This document shows positions 43,553-56,404 of a DNA stretch of 64,000 nt, in pieces (the first letter of the stretch is position 1; every line of letters begins with the position of its first letter). Both the position numbers and the translations under genes were made by a program. Origin of the DNA: Glandiceps talaboti (lineage: Eukaryota > Hemichordata > Enteropneusta > Spengelidae); contig NC_135570.1 of NCBI RefSeq assembly GCF_964340395.1, forward strand, positions 16,488,822 to 16,552,821, written 5' to 3'. A model generated the notes under the pieces. The model saw only the letters and a list, made by a program, of their open reading frames with translations. It ran no database searches and had not been told where the DNA came from.

Positions 43553-46084
43553 ATAATAGTGTATGGTACTATACTATAAACTATACAAGACTATATACTA
43601 TATACTATGCTATGCTATATACTATATACTATATTATACTATACTATATACTGTGCTATACAATATACTGTACAATACTATACTATAATATTCTATACCT
43701 ATACTATATTATATAGTATATAGTCTAGTATGGTAGTCTAGTATAGTATAGTATAGTAGAGTATAGTAATGTATACTATATGGTATATAGTCGTGTAGTA
43801 TAGTAGAGTATAGTATATGGTATATAGTATAGTGTAGTATAGTAGAGTATAGTATATGGTGTATAGTAGAGTATAGTATAGTATATGGTATATAGCATAG
43901 TATAGTATAGTATCGTATATAGTCAAGTATAGTATATAGTATAATATAGTATATTATATAATATAGTATAGTATATGGTGTATAGCATGATAGCATAGTA
44001 TAATATAATATAGTATAGTGTGGTATAATATAGTAGAGTAGAGTATATGGAATATAGTATAGTGTAGTGTAGTGTAGTATAGTATAGTATTAAATCAAGT
44101 ATAGTATAGTATATCATATAGTATGGTATATAGTAAATTATAGTGTATAGTATAGTATATGGTATATGGTATATAGTATAGTATACTCTACTATATAGTA
44201 TAGTATACTATATACCAGACTATACTATATACTGTACTATATAGTATACTATACTATATTATACTATACTATATAGTATACTATACTATACTGCATGTAT
44301 ATACTAAACTATACTATACTAAACTATACTATACTATACTGTACTGTATACCAGACTATAATGCTATATTGCTATAATGCTATGTACTGTACTATATATT
44401 AAGCTATACTATATACTATGTATTTTATTATGCTATATACTATATACTATACTTTGCTATTCTGCACTATACTATACTGTACTATACTACACTATACTAT
44501 ACTATAATATACTACACTGTACTGTACAATGTACTATACTATATTATACTATACTATACTATGCTATGCTATATACCATAAACTATACTATTTTATACTA
44601 TACTATATACTAGACTATGCTATATACTGTACTATATACTATACTATATTATACTGTATACTATACTATACCATACTATACTATACTATACTATACTATA
44701 CTATTCTATACTACTAGTATACTATATACTATACTATATACCATACTACATAGTATAGTATACTATATACTGTACAATACTATACTATATTATTCGATAC
44801 CTATACTATAATATATAGTACATATTATATATAGTCTAGTATAGTACATTATATAGTATAATATATAGTATAGTATACTGGTAGTATAGTATAGTACATA
44901 GTATAGTATAGTAGAGTATATGTTATTTTGTGTAGTATAGTATAGTACATAGTATAGTGTAGTATATATTATAATATAGTATATTATATAGTATAGAATA
45001 GTATAGTATAGTATAATATAGTAGAGTATATAGTATAGTGTAGTGTAGTATAGTATAGCATAGTATATCATATAGTATGGTATATAGTAAAGTATAGTAT
45101 ATGGTATATAGTATAGCATATCATAGTATAGTATTGTATATTATAGTATATAATAGTATAGTATAGTATATTATGGTATAATATACTAGAGTAAAGTAGA
45201 GTATGTGGAATATAGTATAGTGTAGTATAGTATAGCATAGTATATCATATAGTATGGTATATAGTAAAGTATAGTATATGGTATATAGTATAGCATAGTA
45301 TAGTATTGTATATTATAGTATATAATAGTATAGTATAGTATAGTATAGTATATTATGGTATAATATACTAGAGTATAGTAGAGTATGTGGAATATAGTAT
45401 AGTTTAGTGTATAGTATAGCATACTATACCATACTGTACTATACTATATACTGTACAATACAATACTATAATATTATTCTATACCTATACTATCATATAT
45501 AGTCTAGCATAGTATAGTATAGTAGAGTATAGTAGAGCATATGGTATATAGTATAGCATAGCAAAGTATAGTATAGTCTAGTATAGTATAGTATAATATA
45601 CTAGAGTATAGTAGAGTATATGGAATATAGTGTATAGTGTATATTATAGTGTAGTGTATAGTATAGCATACTATACCATACAGTACTATATAATATACTC
45701 TACTATATACAGTACAATAATATACTATAATATTATTCTATACCTACACTATTGTATACAGTATAGAGTCTAGTATAGCATAGTATAGTATAGTATAGTA
45801 TAGTGTAGTAGATTATAGTATAGTAGAATATATGGAATATAGTGTATAGTGTATATTATAGTGTAGTGTATAGTATAGCATACTATACCATACAGTACTG
45901 TATAATATACTCTACTATATACTGTACAATAATATACTATAATATTATTCTATTCCTACACTATCGTATATAGTATAGAGTCTAGTATAATCTAGTATAG
46001 TCTAGTATAGTATAGTATAGTATAGTGTAGTAGATTATAGTATAGTAGAGTATGTGGTATATAGTATAGTATACAGTCCAGTAT
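43553..46084. repeat. TATAC/TATAG pentanucleotide satellite with alternating polarity
   Basis: Imperfect (ACTAT)n. The + strand alternates between a C-type (TATAC) and a G-type (TATAG) phase, that is, the same repeat in opposite orientation. Approximate switches are at 43710, 44185, 44810, 45420, 45495, 45670, 45755, 45885 and 45965. C-to-G switches share a non-pentameric cassette with TGTACAATA then ATTCTATACCTATACTAT and TATAGTCTAGTATAG (about 43669, 44771, 45451, 45709 and 45919). Opposed blocks can fold into long hairpins. All YTILYY-type reading frames here are repeat artefacts. Confidence 0.93.
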
Positions 46085-46429
46085 ATTGATGGCGCAAATC
46101 GAGAGATCTGATTGATCTAGGCATCGAACTAGCGCGTCTAAACTGAGCGATAATGCACAGTTGGCACGTGTCCAAATTTTGATGTTCTCTCACTGTTCGT
46201 CTACGAACGTTATAGTCCGCGCAGGGATGGGGGCACAAATGAAACCAGAAAATGTTGCGTCATATCTTGTTTCCGACAGTTTCAATATACTGGTATAATA
46301 TAATAGCGATAAACCACCCCTGGGAATGGTATACCACTCGGTTTTGACCAGTGAACGAAATATATTGAGTTCACTGCTCAAAACCGAGTGGTATACCATC
46401 CCCAGGGTGTGGTTTATTGCTTAAGTATA
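46085..46429. other. Unique island inside the pentanucleotide satellite
   Basis: About 345 bp of mixed-composition, CpG-containing sequence (CTAGCGCGTCTAAACTGAGCG, GTCTACGAACGTTATAGTCC) that interrupts the satellite. Its right part is the hairpin at 46306-46420. Likely a short inserted element; no coding motif. Confidence 0.7.
46306..46420. mobile_element. Near-perfect inverted repeat (hairpin/MITE-like)
   Basis: The left arm 46306-46356 (GCGATAAACCACCCCTGGGA ... GTTTTGACCAGTGAAC) and right arm 46369-46420 are reverse complements with about four mismatches and a 1-bp offset, around a 12-nt AT-rich loop. The shared core GGTATACCACTCGGTTTTGA is exact in both arms. Size and structure suit a small foldback/MITE, but no target-site duplication could be told apart in the surrounding TATAC repeat. 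Confidence 0.8.
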
Positions 46430-49400
46430 CTATAGTATAATAGAGTATAGTAGAGTATATGGTATATGGTATAGTGTCGTGTAGTATAGTATAGTATAGT
46501 ATAGTATAATATACTAGTATATGGAATATAGTATAGTATAGTGTAGGTTATAGTATAGCATACTATAGCATACCTTTACTATTGTATATAGTATATAGTC
46601 AAGCATAGTATCATATAAAATTAGTATAGTATAGTATAGTATAGTATAGTATAGTCAAGTATAGTATTGTATAAAATTAGTATAGTATAGTATAGTATAG
46701 TATAGTATAGTATAGTATAGTATAGTATAGTATAGTATAGTATAGTATAGGATAGTATATTCTAGTATAGTATAGTATGGTATAATATAGTAGTGTATAG
46801 TAGAGTATATTGAATATAGCATAGTGTAGTGTTGTATAGTATAGTATATAGGCAAGTGTAGTATATAGTATAATATAGTATATTATATAGTAGAGTATAT
46901 AGTATAGTATAGTGTATCGTATATATTATAGCATAGGATAGTATTGTATAGTATATGGTATATTATACTATACTGTACTATATAGTAGACTATGATATAT
47001 ACTATACACTGTACTATATAGTATACTACACTATATTATACTATATTATATACTATACTATACTATATACTATAGTATACTATACTATACTATATATTAT
47101 ACTATGCTATATACTATATATTAAACTATACTGTACTGTACTATATACTACACTATGCTATTAACTATGTATTTAACTATGCTATATACTATATACTATA
47201 ATATACTAAACTAGACTATGCTATACTATATACTATACTAGACTGTACTATATACTATACTAGACTATACTATACTAGACTATACTATGCTATGCTATAC
47301 TATACTATATACTACACTACACTATACTATATACTCTACTCTAATATTCTATACTATACTATTCTATACTATACTATATACTAGACTATGCCATATACTG
47401 TACTATATACTACACTATACTATACTATTCTATACTATACTATACTATATACTACACTATGCTATATACTATACTATATACTGTACTATATACTTGTCTT
47501 TACTATAAAATATATACTATACTATACAATACTATACTATATACTAGACTATACTATGCTATACTGTACTATATACTAGACTATGCTATATACTGTATAC
47601 TGTACTATATATTTTAATATACTATATATGATAAACTATATTATACTATACACTATACTATACAATATACACTGTACTATACTATACTATACTATGCTAT
47701 ATACTAGACTATACTATATACTATATTCTGTACTATATACTATACTATACTGTACTATGCTATACTATACTATGCTATACTACACTATATATTATACTAT
47801 ATTATACTATACACTATACTGTACAATATACACTGTACTATACTATACTATACTATGATATATACTAGACTACGCTATATACTATATACTGTACTATATA
47901 CTAGACTATACTATCTAATGTACTATATACTATGCTATACTATACTATATACTACACTGCACTATACTATATACTCTACTCTAATATACTATGCTTTTCT
48001 ATACTATACTATATACTAGACTATGCTATATACTGTACTATATACTACACTATACTTTACTATACTATACCATGCTATACTCTACTATATACTAAACTAT
48101 GCTATATACTGTATACTGTACTATATATTATACTATACTATATACTATAAACTATATTATACTATACACTATACTATACAATGCTATATACTAGACTATG
48201 CTATATACTATATACTGTACTATATACTATACTATACTCTACTGTACTATACTATATACTATACTATACTATACTATATACTAGACTACACTATATACTA
48301 TACTATGCTATATACTATATACTACACATTGTACTATACTATACTATACTGTACTCTACTCTACTGTACTATACTATACTGTACTATACTATACTATACT
48401 ATACTATATAGTATAGTATACAATACTATACTGTATTATACTATACTATACTAGACTATACTATATTCTGTACTATATATTATATTATACTATATTATAC
48501 TATACTATGCTATATTATATTATGCTATGCTATACTACTATATACTATACTATACTATACTAGACTACACTATATACTATATTATGCTATATACTATATA
48601 CTATACATTGTACTATACTATACTATACTGTACTGTACTGTACTCTACTGTACTGTACTATACTATACTATACTATATAGTATAGTATACAATACTGTAC
48701 TATACTATATACTAGACTATACTATATTCTGTACTATATATTATACTATACTATATTATACTATACTATGCTATACTATATTATGCTATACTATACTATA
48801 CTAGACTATACTATACCATATACTATACTATACTATACTGTACTATATACTAGACTATGCTATATAATATATTATGTACTATATACTATACTATACTATA
48901 CTATACTATACTGTACTATGCTATACTATACTATATACTAGACTATGCTATATAATATATTATGTACTATATACTATACTATTCTGTACTGTACTGTACT
49001 CTACTGTACTATACTATATTATACTGTACTATACTATACTATACTATACTATACTATACTATACTATACTATATAGTATAGTATACAATACTGTATTATA
49101 CTATATACTAGACTATACTATATTCTGTACTATATATTATACTATTCTATATTATACTATACTATGCTATACTATATTATGCTATGCTATACTATACTAG
49201 ACTATACTTTACTATATACTATACTATACTATACTGCACTATATACTAGACTATGATATATAATATATTCTGTACTATATACTATACTATACTATACTAT
49301 AATATACTATACTATACTGCACTATATACTAGACTATGATATATACTGTACTATATACAACACTATACTATACTATTCTATACTATATTATACTATTTAC

Positions 49401-49861
49401 TAGACTATGCTGTATACTGTACTATATACTATACTATGTACTGTACTATATACTTGTCTTTACTATATACTATATACTATACTACATACTATATACTAGA
49501 CTATTCTATACGATACTGTACTATATACTATACTATACTATACTATACTATACTATACTATACTATACTATACTATACTATACTATACTATACTATACTA
49601 TATACTAGACTACACTATACACTATACTATGCTCTATACTATGTGCCATACTATACTATACTATACTAAACTATATACTGTACTATATAGTATACTATAC
49701 TATATCATACTATACTATACTATACTCTACTATACCATACTATACTATACTATACTATACTATACTATATACTATACTATACTATAATATACTATATACT
49801 AGACTGTGCTATATACTATATATTGTACTATATACTATACTATACTATACTATATTATAAT
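46430..49861. repeat. TATAG then TATAC pentanucleotide satellite
   Basis: G-type (TATAG) from 46430 to about 46960, including a degraded switch cassette near 46569 and a pure (TATAG)n stretch near 46680-46750. Then an uninterrupted C-type block from about 46960 to 49861. Within the C block, longer modules such as GACTATGCTATATACTGTAC recur irregularly at a few hundred bases, a weak higher-order structure. Confidence 0.93.
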
Positions 49862-50965
49862 ATTATCTCGTTTTATTTCCGCTAGATTTTTAAATTCGGA
49901 ATGCTGCAATTGAGTGTTGACCTATTTGTCTTTTAAGTTTATGTTTCGCTTCTGTGTTATGATTGGTCTTTTTGGATATAATTGATTTCATATCTCATTG
50001 TCTGCTATTACGTCCCAGTGTTTAGTTATTGCATCTCGTAGATGAGATCCGTTAATATAGAGACTGTATGTTGTGTTGAAGACCAATGGGATCTCATTTG
50101 TGGGTGTCCAGCGAGATATGTCTCACACTTGCACAAAGTGTATCATCACATGGCATCAGAAGCTACTGTATGTAGTTCCTGAAAATTGGATACTAGTCAC
50201 TTTACATGTGGTAACACTGGTATGTACACACATACTTTGCAGTCTGGCGCAATGCAGTCAGTTGTCGAAGCACTTGACTCGCCAGTTACACAAACAATCG
50301 ACTATAGCATTCCAAAACCACCACCTGTGCATCTCCTAAAACTATTATGTGATTCTCACGAAAAACACATTTAAATTTAAAGGAGAATTCTACACACAAA
50401 CATGCATGTGCATTGGCTATTGGGCATCACCCGAAATAGCCGACATTCCATGAACTGGAAAGTCGCATTATTGAAATCTACACGGATAAAATATCACTCT
50501 GGACACATTTCAGGGGTGGCGTTTTCATGATATTTTGTGGCACCCAAGTTGAACTAAATAATCTGAGTGAAAAAATAAACCAAATACATCCAACTTTCAA
50601 ATTTTCGTTGGAAAGCTCAGATACGGAAGTAACATATCACAATCCACAAATGTCAACGGCACCAATAACACAAAGTATTGGATATCAAAACTCATTCCAA
50701 TATTTACACAGGTAATACTGCCGCCCGAACTCAGTCTTCAAAGGGTCCATTAAGGGTCAAACGATCAGATACATACGAACATGTAGTAACGAAAAAGAAT
50801 TTCAAAAGAAAATTAAATTCTTCACCTGGAAACTGGCGAAAAGAGGCTATAATGAAACAGAAATAAATACTAGTAACCTGAGTCCACTATCATAATACTG
50901 GCATCTCTATTTGATGAACAATACAAGTAAACTCTGGGCAAACAAATACGGAAATACAACACTCC
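49862..50965 (+). other. Unique island in the satellite, containing a Penelope-like relic
   Basis: About 1.1 kb of normal-complexity sequence between C-type and G-type satellite. The left 200 bp (TATCTCGTTTTATTTCCGC...) is unassigned. The rest is the reverse-transcriptase relic at 50160-50880. Confidence 0.7.
50160..50880 (+). pseudogene. Penelope-like element reverse transcriptase relic
   Basis: Reading the plus strand across frames gives an ordered series of Penelope-like RT segments: NWILVTLHVV (family ILVTLDVTSLYTNI, catalytic Asp replaced by His), PPPVHLLKLLCDS, a FNG.HYLQ-like KFKGEFYTQT block followed by a decayed GTAMGT..AP box and ESRIIEIYTDKISLW, FMIFCGTQVELNNLSEKINQ and IHPTFKFSLES (family DDIF.IW...EL..F...N.IHPTIKFT), then IRYIRTCSNEKEFQKKIKFF with LAKRGYNETEI (family RYCRICS..F.....L...L..RGY). 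At least three frameshifts or stops are needed and the DD of motif C is gone, so it is inactive. Family assignment is from recalled consensus patterns. Confidence 0.72.
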
Positions 50966-51410
50966 TCAATACTATACTACACTACACTACAATACACTAC
51001 ACTACACTATAATGTAGTATAGTATATAGTATAGTATAGTATAGTATAGTATAGTATAGTATAGTATAGTATAGTATAGTATAGTATACTAGTAGTATAG
51101 TATAGTATAGTATAGTATAGTATAGTATAGTATAGTATAGTATAGTATAGTATAGTATAGTATAGTATAGTATAGTATAGTATAGTATAGTATAGCAATG
51201 TATAGTATAGTATAGTATAGTATAGTATAGTATAGTATAGTATAGTATAGTATAGTATACTAGTAGTATAGTATAGTATAGTATAGTATAGTAAAGTATA
51301 GTATAGTATTGTATAGTATAGTATAGTATAGTATAGTATAGTATAGTATAGTATAGTATAGTATAGTATAGTATAGTATAGTATAGTATAGTATAGTATA
51401 GTATAGTATA
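50966..51410. repeat. (TATAG)n satellite, highly regular
   Basis: After a short ACTAC/ACACT-rich transition (50970-51010) the array is almost pure TATAG, with TACTAGTAG interruptions near 51089 and 51260. It is more homogeneous than the blocks before it, so probably younger. Confidence 0.95.
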
Positions 51411-51510
51411 GGAGACCGATTTTTGAATTAGAAGACCGACACTTGAATTAGAAGACCAACACTTGAATTAGAAGACCGACACTTGAACTAGAAGACCAAT
51501 TTTTGAATTA
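51411..51510. repeat. 20-bp tandem repeat, five exact-length copies
   Basis: GAAGACCGACACTTGAATTA and variants (CCGATTTTTG, CCAACACTTG, CCAATTTTTG) repeated five times with no length change, between the satellite and the inverted-repeat element. Confidence 0.93.
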
Positions 51511-51521
51511 GAAAAATACGA

Positions 51522-53703
51522 TCGGGTCGACAAAAACTCACTGACCTCCCCCCTTTGACCTCTGGCGCTGAGGGAGTCCTTGGGGGTTGTCGTCCTGACA
51601 GATCTGGAGGTTTTTTGTTTCTATTAAGGCAACTTTTAGGTTATTCATAACCTTTGAGGTAATATTTCCCAGCTTTGAAAAGCTAACGTAAATGTAAGTT
51701 TTAAATGAGTTTCCCATGTCACATAAAAATGGGCCCGTAAAATTGGTACAGGGACATTATTAATATTGCATGTATAGTATAGTCACCGGTATGTCAGAGA
51801 ACTTTAGGTGGTCATACCTAGGGTATAACAGAAACTGGAATCTGATGAGATGTGGTGATTTGTAGTGTCAATAACATGACGAGTAGAACAATTTAGATTA
51901 ATTTCATTCATAAACTATCTATGAAAATTGCCATTACGAAACCTTCAAGTTTGCCCCAAACTGCAATATAAGTAAAGCATTGATTGTGAAACACCCCAAG
52001 CATTTACATAACATGTTCTGTAACTAGTGTGGTAGCTAGGTAATACATGTATATGTATATGTATAGTTATGTTTGAAGTTATAAGTAATATTAAAGAATT
52101 CATGTAAGAAACAGGGACAAGAACAAATATTGACATGTACCACATTTCAGACAAGGCTATATGCCATTGTAGAAAGGATTTTTTTCTTCAATCACAATTT
52201 AAAACACAATGACCACACAAAAACACAATAAAACACAATATCCACCTAAAGTTCTCTAACATACCGGTGACTTTATTATACATATATTAATGCCCCTATA
52301 CTAATGTTACATGTCTATTTTATGTGATATAGGAAACTCATTTAAAACGTACATTTACGTTAGCTTTTCGAAGCTTGGAAATATTACCTCAAAGGTTATG
52401 AATAACCTAAACATTGCCTTAGTATCTCAAGCAAAAAACTCCATATCTGCCAGGGGAAAACCCCAAGGACTTCCTCACCCCCAGAGGTCACTCATGCATT
52501 CAACCAACAATCAGATGCACCAACAACCTTTTTACTGTCATAATGGTATTAAACTTTTCTTAAATATTTTCACCCTGTTCTAATTTGAGATGATATTGTC
52601 TTTTCAAGATGTGAAATGTTTGCCAAGATAGTCTAAAATTGCCTTAATCTCCAAATCTCCCCTACCAATGATACTACCATTAGATGTGCTGACCTTTACT
52701 ACATGTATATAATGATGCCATTTAACTTTTTAAGAACATATTTCAACCCTTAGTGTAAGTTATAAAGAATAGTTTCTGATACTTGCTGTCTTGTAAAGCA
52801 TGGATTAAGTTATTGCTTGAAGGGTCTAAATAGTGTAAATATTGGCTATAAGAGTAAAATTCCTCCAGGGCTTCTAGAGGGAGACCCCCTCAGACCCCCC
52901 CCCCCGCATGAGGTGGACATATCCCAGTCTCAAGCTCTTCCGCTCTTACTGTCAAGATGCTATCAAAGTATATTTCAAAAGTATTTCAACCCTATGTAGT
53001 TGTTTTTTACATGTTGGTGTTGTCTTGTAAGGCTTGGAAATTATTGTCTGAAAGGGTCTGAATAGTCTCAAAATTGAGGGAAAAAACCTCCAGGGGGTTC
53101 TAGGAGGAGACCCCCTTGGAACCTTCCTCCCCCCCCCCATGAGGTGTACACATCCCAGTCTCAAGATCTCCCCCTACCTCTTACTGTCAAGATCCTATCA
53201 AACTATATTTCAAAAATATTTCAACCTTACGTAGTTGCTTTTTACATGTTGGTGCTGTCTTGTAAAGCTTGGAAATGATTTTCTAGTTCTAAAAATGTCT
53301 GAATAGTCTCAATATTGACTTTTCAGAGTTAAAAACCTCCTGGGCTTCTAGGGGGAGACCCCCTAGGACCCCCCATGACAGCTGTACATATTCCCTTCTC
53401 AAAGCTTTCCCCCTACCTTTCACTGTCAAGATGCTATTAAACTCCTTTTCAAATATATTTACCCTGGGTAGTCAATAATTATAATTATGATAGTGCTATA
53501 TAAAAACCCGGGATCTTATAAAGTAGATGCAAGACAGTCAAGCAGTCCACACTGAGTCACGATCAAAAAATACCTGTCACTCATGCGAATATCATATATG
53601 GGGGGGGGGGGGTCATCATGTTTTAGTATTAAGTGATAGGGGGGTCAGCCTGTTTTGGGTTTTACAGATAGGGGGGGGGGTCAGTGACTTTTTGTCGGCC
53701 CGA
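51522..53703. mobile_element. TIR element copy 1, non-coding, foldback-like
   Basis: Ends are inverted repeats: TCGGGTCGACAAAAACTCAC then TGACC(T)CCCC at 51522, and the reverse complement of TCGGGCCGACAAAAAGTCAC then TGACCCCCC at about 53675-53703. Inner parts are also inverted: 51545-51850 pairs with 52225-52480 (shared GTAATATTTCC/GGAAATATTAC, AGCTAACGTAAATGTA/TACATTTACGTTAGCT, GAACTTTAGGTGG/CCACCTAAAGTTC). The right arm also carries three tandem units of about 235 bp (52820-53460). No transposase frame is seen. This looks like a non-autonomous foldback-type DNA transposon; the superfamily cannot be told. Confidence 0.8.
52820..53465. repeat. Subterminal tandem units (about 235 bp, three copies) of TIR element copy 1
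   Basis: Each unit carries CCTCCAGGG.TTCTAG.GGG, a C-run, CCCAGTCTCAAG.TCT, TTACTGTCAAGAT, TTTCAACCTTACGTAGTTG and TTACATGTTGGTG. The units in copy 2 (57405-58060) are the same sequence on the other strand. Confidence 0.8.
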
Positions 53704-53730
53704 TTTAAGAATCCACCGCCCCCCCCAGGC
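53560..53730. other. G-run cluster (possible G-quadruplex)
   Basis: Three G-runs of 6-14 bases between 53599 and 53680 (ATATGGGGGG..., GATAGGGGGGTCAG, GATAGGGGGGGGGGTCAG), then a C-run at about 53717. It overlaps the right terminus of TIR element copy 1. Length uncertainty is likely in any assembly here. Confidence 0.6.
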
Positions 53731-55440
53731 TGGAGAAACTGACCGGTCCCTAAGAAAAGCTGAGAAGGGCTTGTTTCTAGGAATCCAATGAAAAGATGAT
53801 TGAAAGGAGGAAAAGGAGAGGCAAAGAAACATGAATTCAAAGATGATTTTTTATTTATATACTTTTTTAAATCGACCGACCGACCAAAATTTTCCATGGA
53901 AAAAAACAAAAACATTTTTAAACATTAGGATCACCCCTACACACCAACCTTGGTGACACCAGGTCGAATAAATAATAGTGGGTGTTTTTGCGATTTCTTA
54001 GCTTTATAATGTTATTCATGTTTTTATCAGATAACATCTCTAGTTGATAAAGTTTTAAATCAAAACTATCGTCTTCTCTGTCTCTTTGTAGCTTACCAAC
54101 TTTGAATTAATTAGTGCACAGCTAATATCCTTGATCAAACTGGTAGGCTATTTGGCAAATTACTAGTAACATATTTCCATAACCAGTGTAAATATCTACT
54201 AACTGACAAATGGTAATACACCAACCGTTAGTCGGATTGGTAGATGTCAGTTAGTGAACTATAAGACTTTTTAAGTTAACGTGAATGTTGGTGGCGCTAT
54301 ACTACTGAGAACGCATGAACGTACGTATAAAACATCTTGGTAATATAATTTTGTGTACAATGTATCTGGATGCGTAATTACCAAGTTGCGGCAAACATTA
54401 AACGCAAGACGCACATAAAGACCACCATTCTGTAAACAATAAACAGAGGATACATTGTATTTATTAATCAAACGTTAATACATGTCAACACAAATATACT
54501 AGGAAATTCCCTTTCCCTGTCTATCTTTCTGTGTAAAGACTTTTTAAGTTTTACTGTTCGTCACCGTGGTCTCTGCATGGACGTACGAGTGGGGTGGGGT
54601 GCACGGGGGTGGGGTGGCACAAACAATAATTACGTAATCAAACGCTATATACATAATATATAACTGTCAGTCAGTCGACGTAGGAAGATTACGCAGTGGG
54701 GTTTGACCTTTACTTGCACACGACAGCGCATGACAGAACTGGTAACGCTCATGACTGTACCAGACACAGGAGTTGCCAATGATACTCGCAACGCATAGAT
54801 CTGGTACTCGAGTAGTACATGTCTGGTGTTTTCAGCCATATTTGAAACCCTTCTATGGCCGACTGAGGGCGCACTGTATAGAAATACTGCTCGACACCGG
54901 CACTTTACCACTTTTTGTACCTTTAGATACCTGTCGACACCACCACGGCTCTGACTGGCTCAACACAACACAAATGGGTCTAGGTCTTAAACAACTGAAC
55001 TGGTAAAAACAGGCGCGCACACAATAGAGCGATCAGTTGAGCAAAATTTCTAAGTCAAAAACTGCGTGTTTGATAATTTTGGCCACAAGTGAATAAGTGA
55101 TCGAAGTTTTCAGCATCGACTGTCCGCCGATGTGGCACTATGTGGTATATGGCATCATCGCTTCACCCGCCCGTGGAGGGAAGATGCTTCGCCGCGCCAT
55201 AAATGGCCGTGCTATCGATGGAAACACTTTCTAACAACGTCTGAAGTAACCAATCACGTGGATATAAAGTAATGACAATATCAGATACATGTAGTTTAAA
55301 AAATGCCCAAGATGCACATTAAACTTTTGAAATGTTTTGCATACGATGGGACATATTAAATATTCACTCTGGGTCACACTGCACATAGATTTAGAAAATA
55401 ATATAGAACTCACAATATCCTAAATGTCTTGTTTTACAAC
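53731..55440. other. Unassigned; CpG-richer between about 54530 and 55210
   Basis: No protein family recognised in either strand. The segment around 54530-55210 is CpG-richer (GACGTACGAGTGG, GTCGACGTAGG, CTTCGCCGCGCCATAAATG) and contains a G-rich stretch GTGGGGTGGGGTGCACGG. It could be a promoter or a young element. Open frames of 77-88 codons here have no family motif. Confidence 0.4.
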
Positions 55441-55882
55441 TTTAAAGCAAAGATGATAACTGTACGTTTGCCAATAGTAAACCTACCTAATTGCCAATTG
55501 ATTATGCAAATGAGCAATTAATTGACAGCACTAAATTTCATTAAAAATATCATATCTCTGATCAATATCTGTGGCAAATTTCATCAAATTTGATAAAGCC
55601 ATTCTGGGATGCATAACCTGAGTTATAAACATTCATTCATACGCAAATTAGCCCTTAATTAAATTGACACAAATTAATGACTTTTTAATAGTGCTTTTAA
55701 ATCTTTGTATGATCTGTAGATGTAGGAAGTTTTACTGAATTTGGTACAGCTCTTCTCAATGTTTGTAAATTGTTCATACTATACAGTTTTCTGTTATTTT
55801 TGAATTTGTAATACCATACCACACTCTCTGATAGTGTGAGTTGAGTAATAAAAGAATTGAATTGAATTGAATTGAATTATCA
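55441..55882 (+). mobile_element. Probable retroelement 3' end with (GAATT)n tail
   Basis: Sequence ending in a small hairpin (CACACT-CTCTGAT-AGTGTG), then GAGTAATAAAAGAATTGAAT and about five GAATT pentamers (55853-55878). A short hairpin followed by a simple-repeat tail is the usual 3' end of CR1-like LINEs and their SINEs. The 5' limit is not visible, and the stretch from 55480 (TTATGCAAATGAGCAATTAA) may or may not belong to it. Confidence 0.5.
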
Positions 55883-56045
55883 TCTATAGCCCCATTTATT
55901 ATATCATTAATTAGTCACTCCCACCAAAAACTAGTCAGCATTAAGTTACAGCCTGACAATACCACATAACGTAAATTGTAGAACATTTACTTCAGTACTT
56001 TTTGAGATATCAGTGGAACAAAATTTCTGCACAGAATTTTTTTTC

Positions 56046-56171
56046 AGACAGACAGACAGACAGACAGACACATAGACAGACACACACATACATACATACA
56101 TACATACATACATACATACATACATACATACATACATACATACATACATACATACATACATACATACATAC
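56046..56171. repeat. (CAGA)n and (CATA)n microsatellites
   Basis: CAGA tetramers (56046-56070), a short ACACA bridge, then about 20 CATA tetramers to 56171. Short plus- and minus-strand frames (YVCM/IHTY repeats) are artefacts of the tetramers. Confidence 0.95.
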
Positions 56172-56404
56172 TTGTACTCCGGCTGGGCGTTAAATTTCGA
56201 CTGACAGTTACAAATGAGGGCTATTGACCAATCAGGGAAAAGCGTGAAGACAGGTGTATGAGCAGAGTAGCAAATTTATCAAATGTTAGTGGCGGGAGTG
56301 TATTTTCTGTGTATGAGATCCAATTAATGGCATCCAGGGAAGAGTGATTAGACGCAGACAATCATAACAAAAACATGACCCCAGACTGTGACTATGGCGT
56401 TGAA

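Noticed and set aside
46190-46399. 69-codon minus-strand ORF across the hairpin
   Set aside because: The frame runs through both palindrome arms and unique flank, with no family motif. Palindromes give open frames by chance.
43492-51198. Many YTILYY / ILYYTI reading frames on both strands
   Set aside because: Translations of the TATAC pentanucleotide in different phases, without any non-repeat content.
53527-53915. Overlapping plus and minus ORFs with Gly/Pro runs
   Set aside because: They are produced by G- and C-runs at the transposon terminus.
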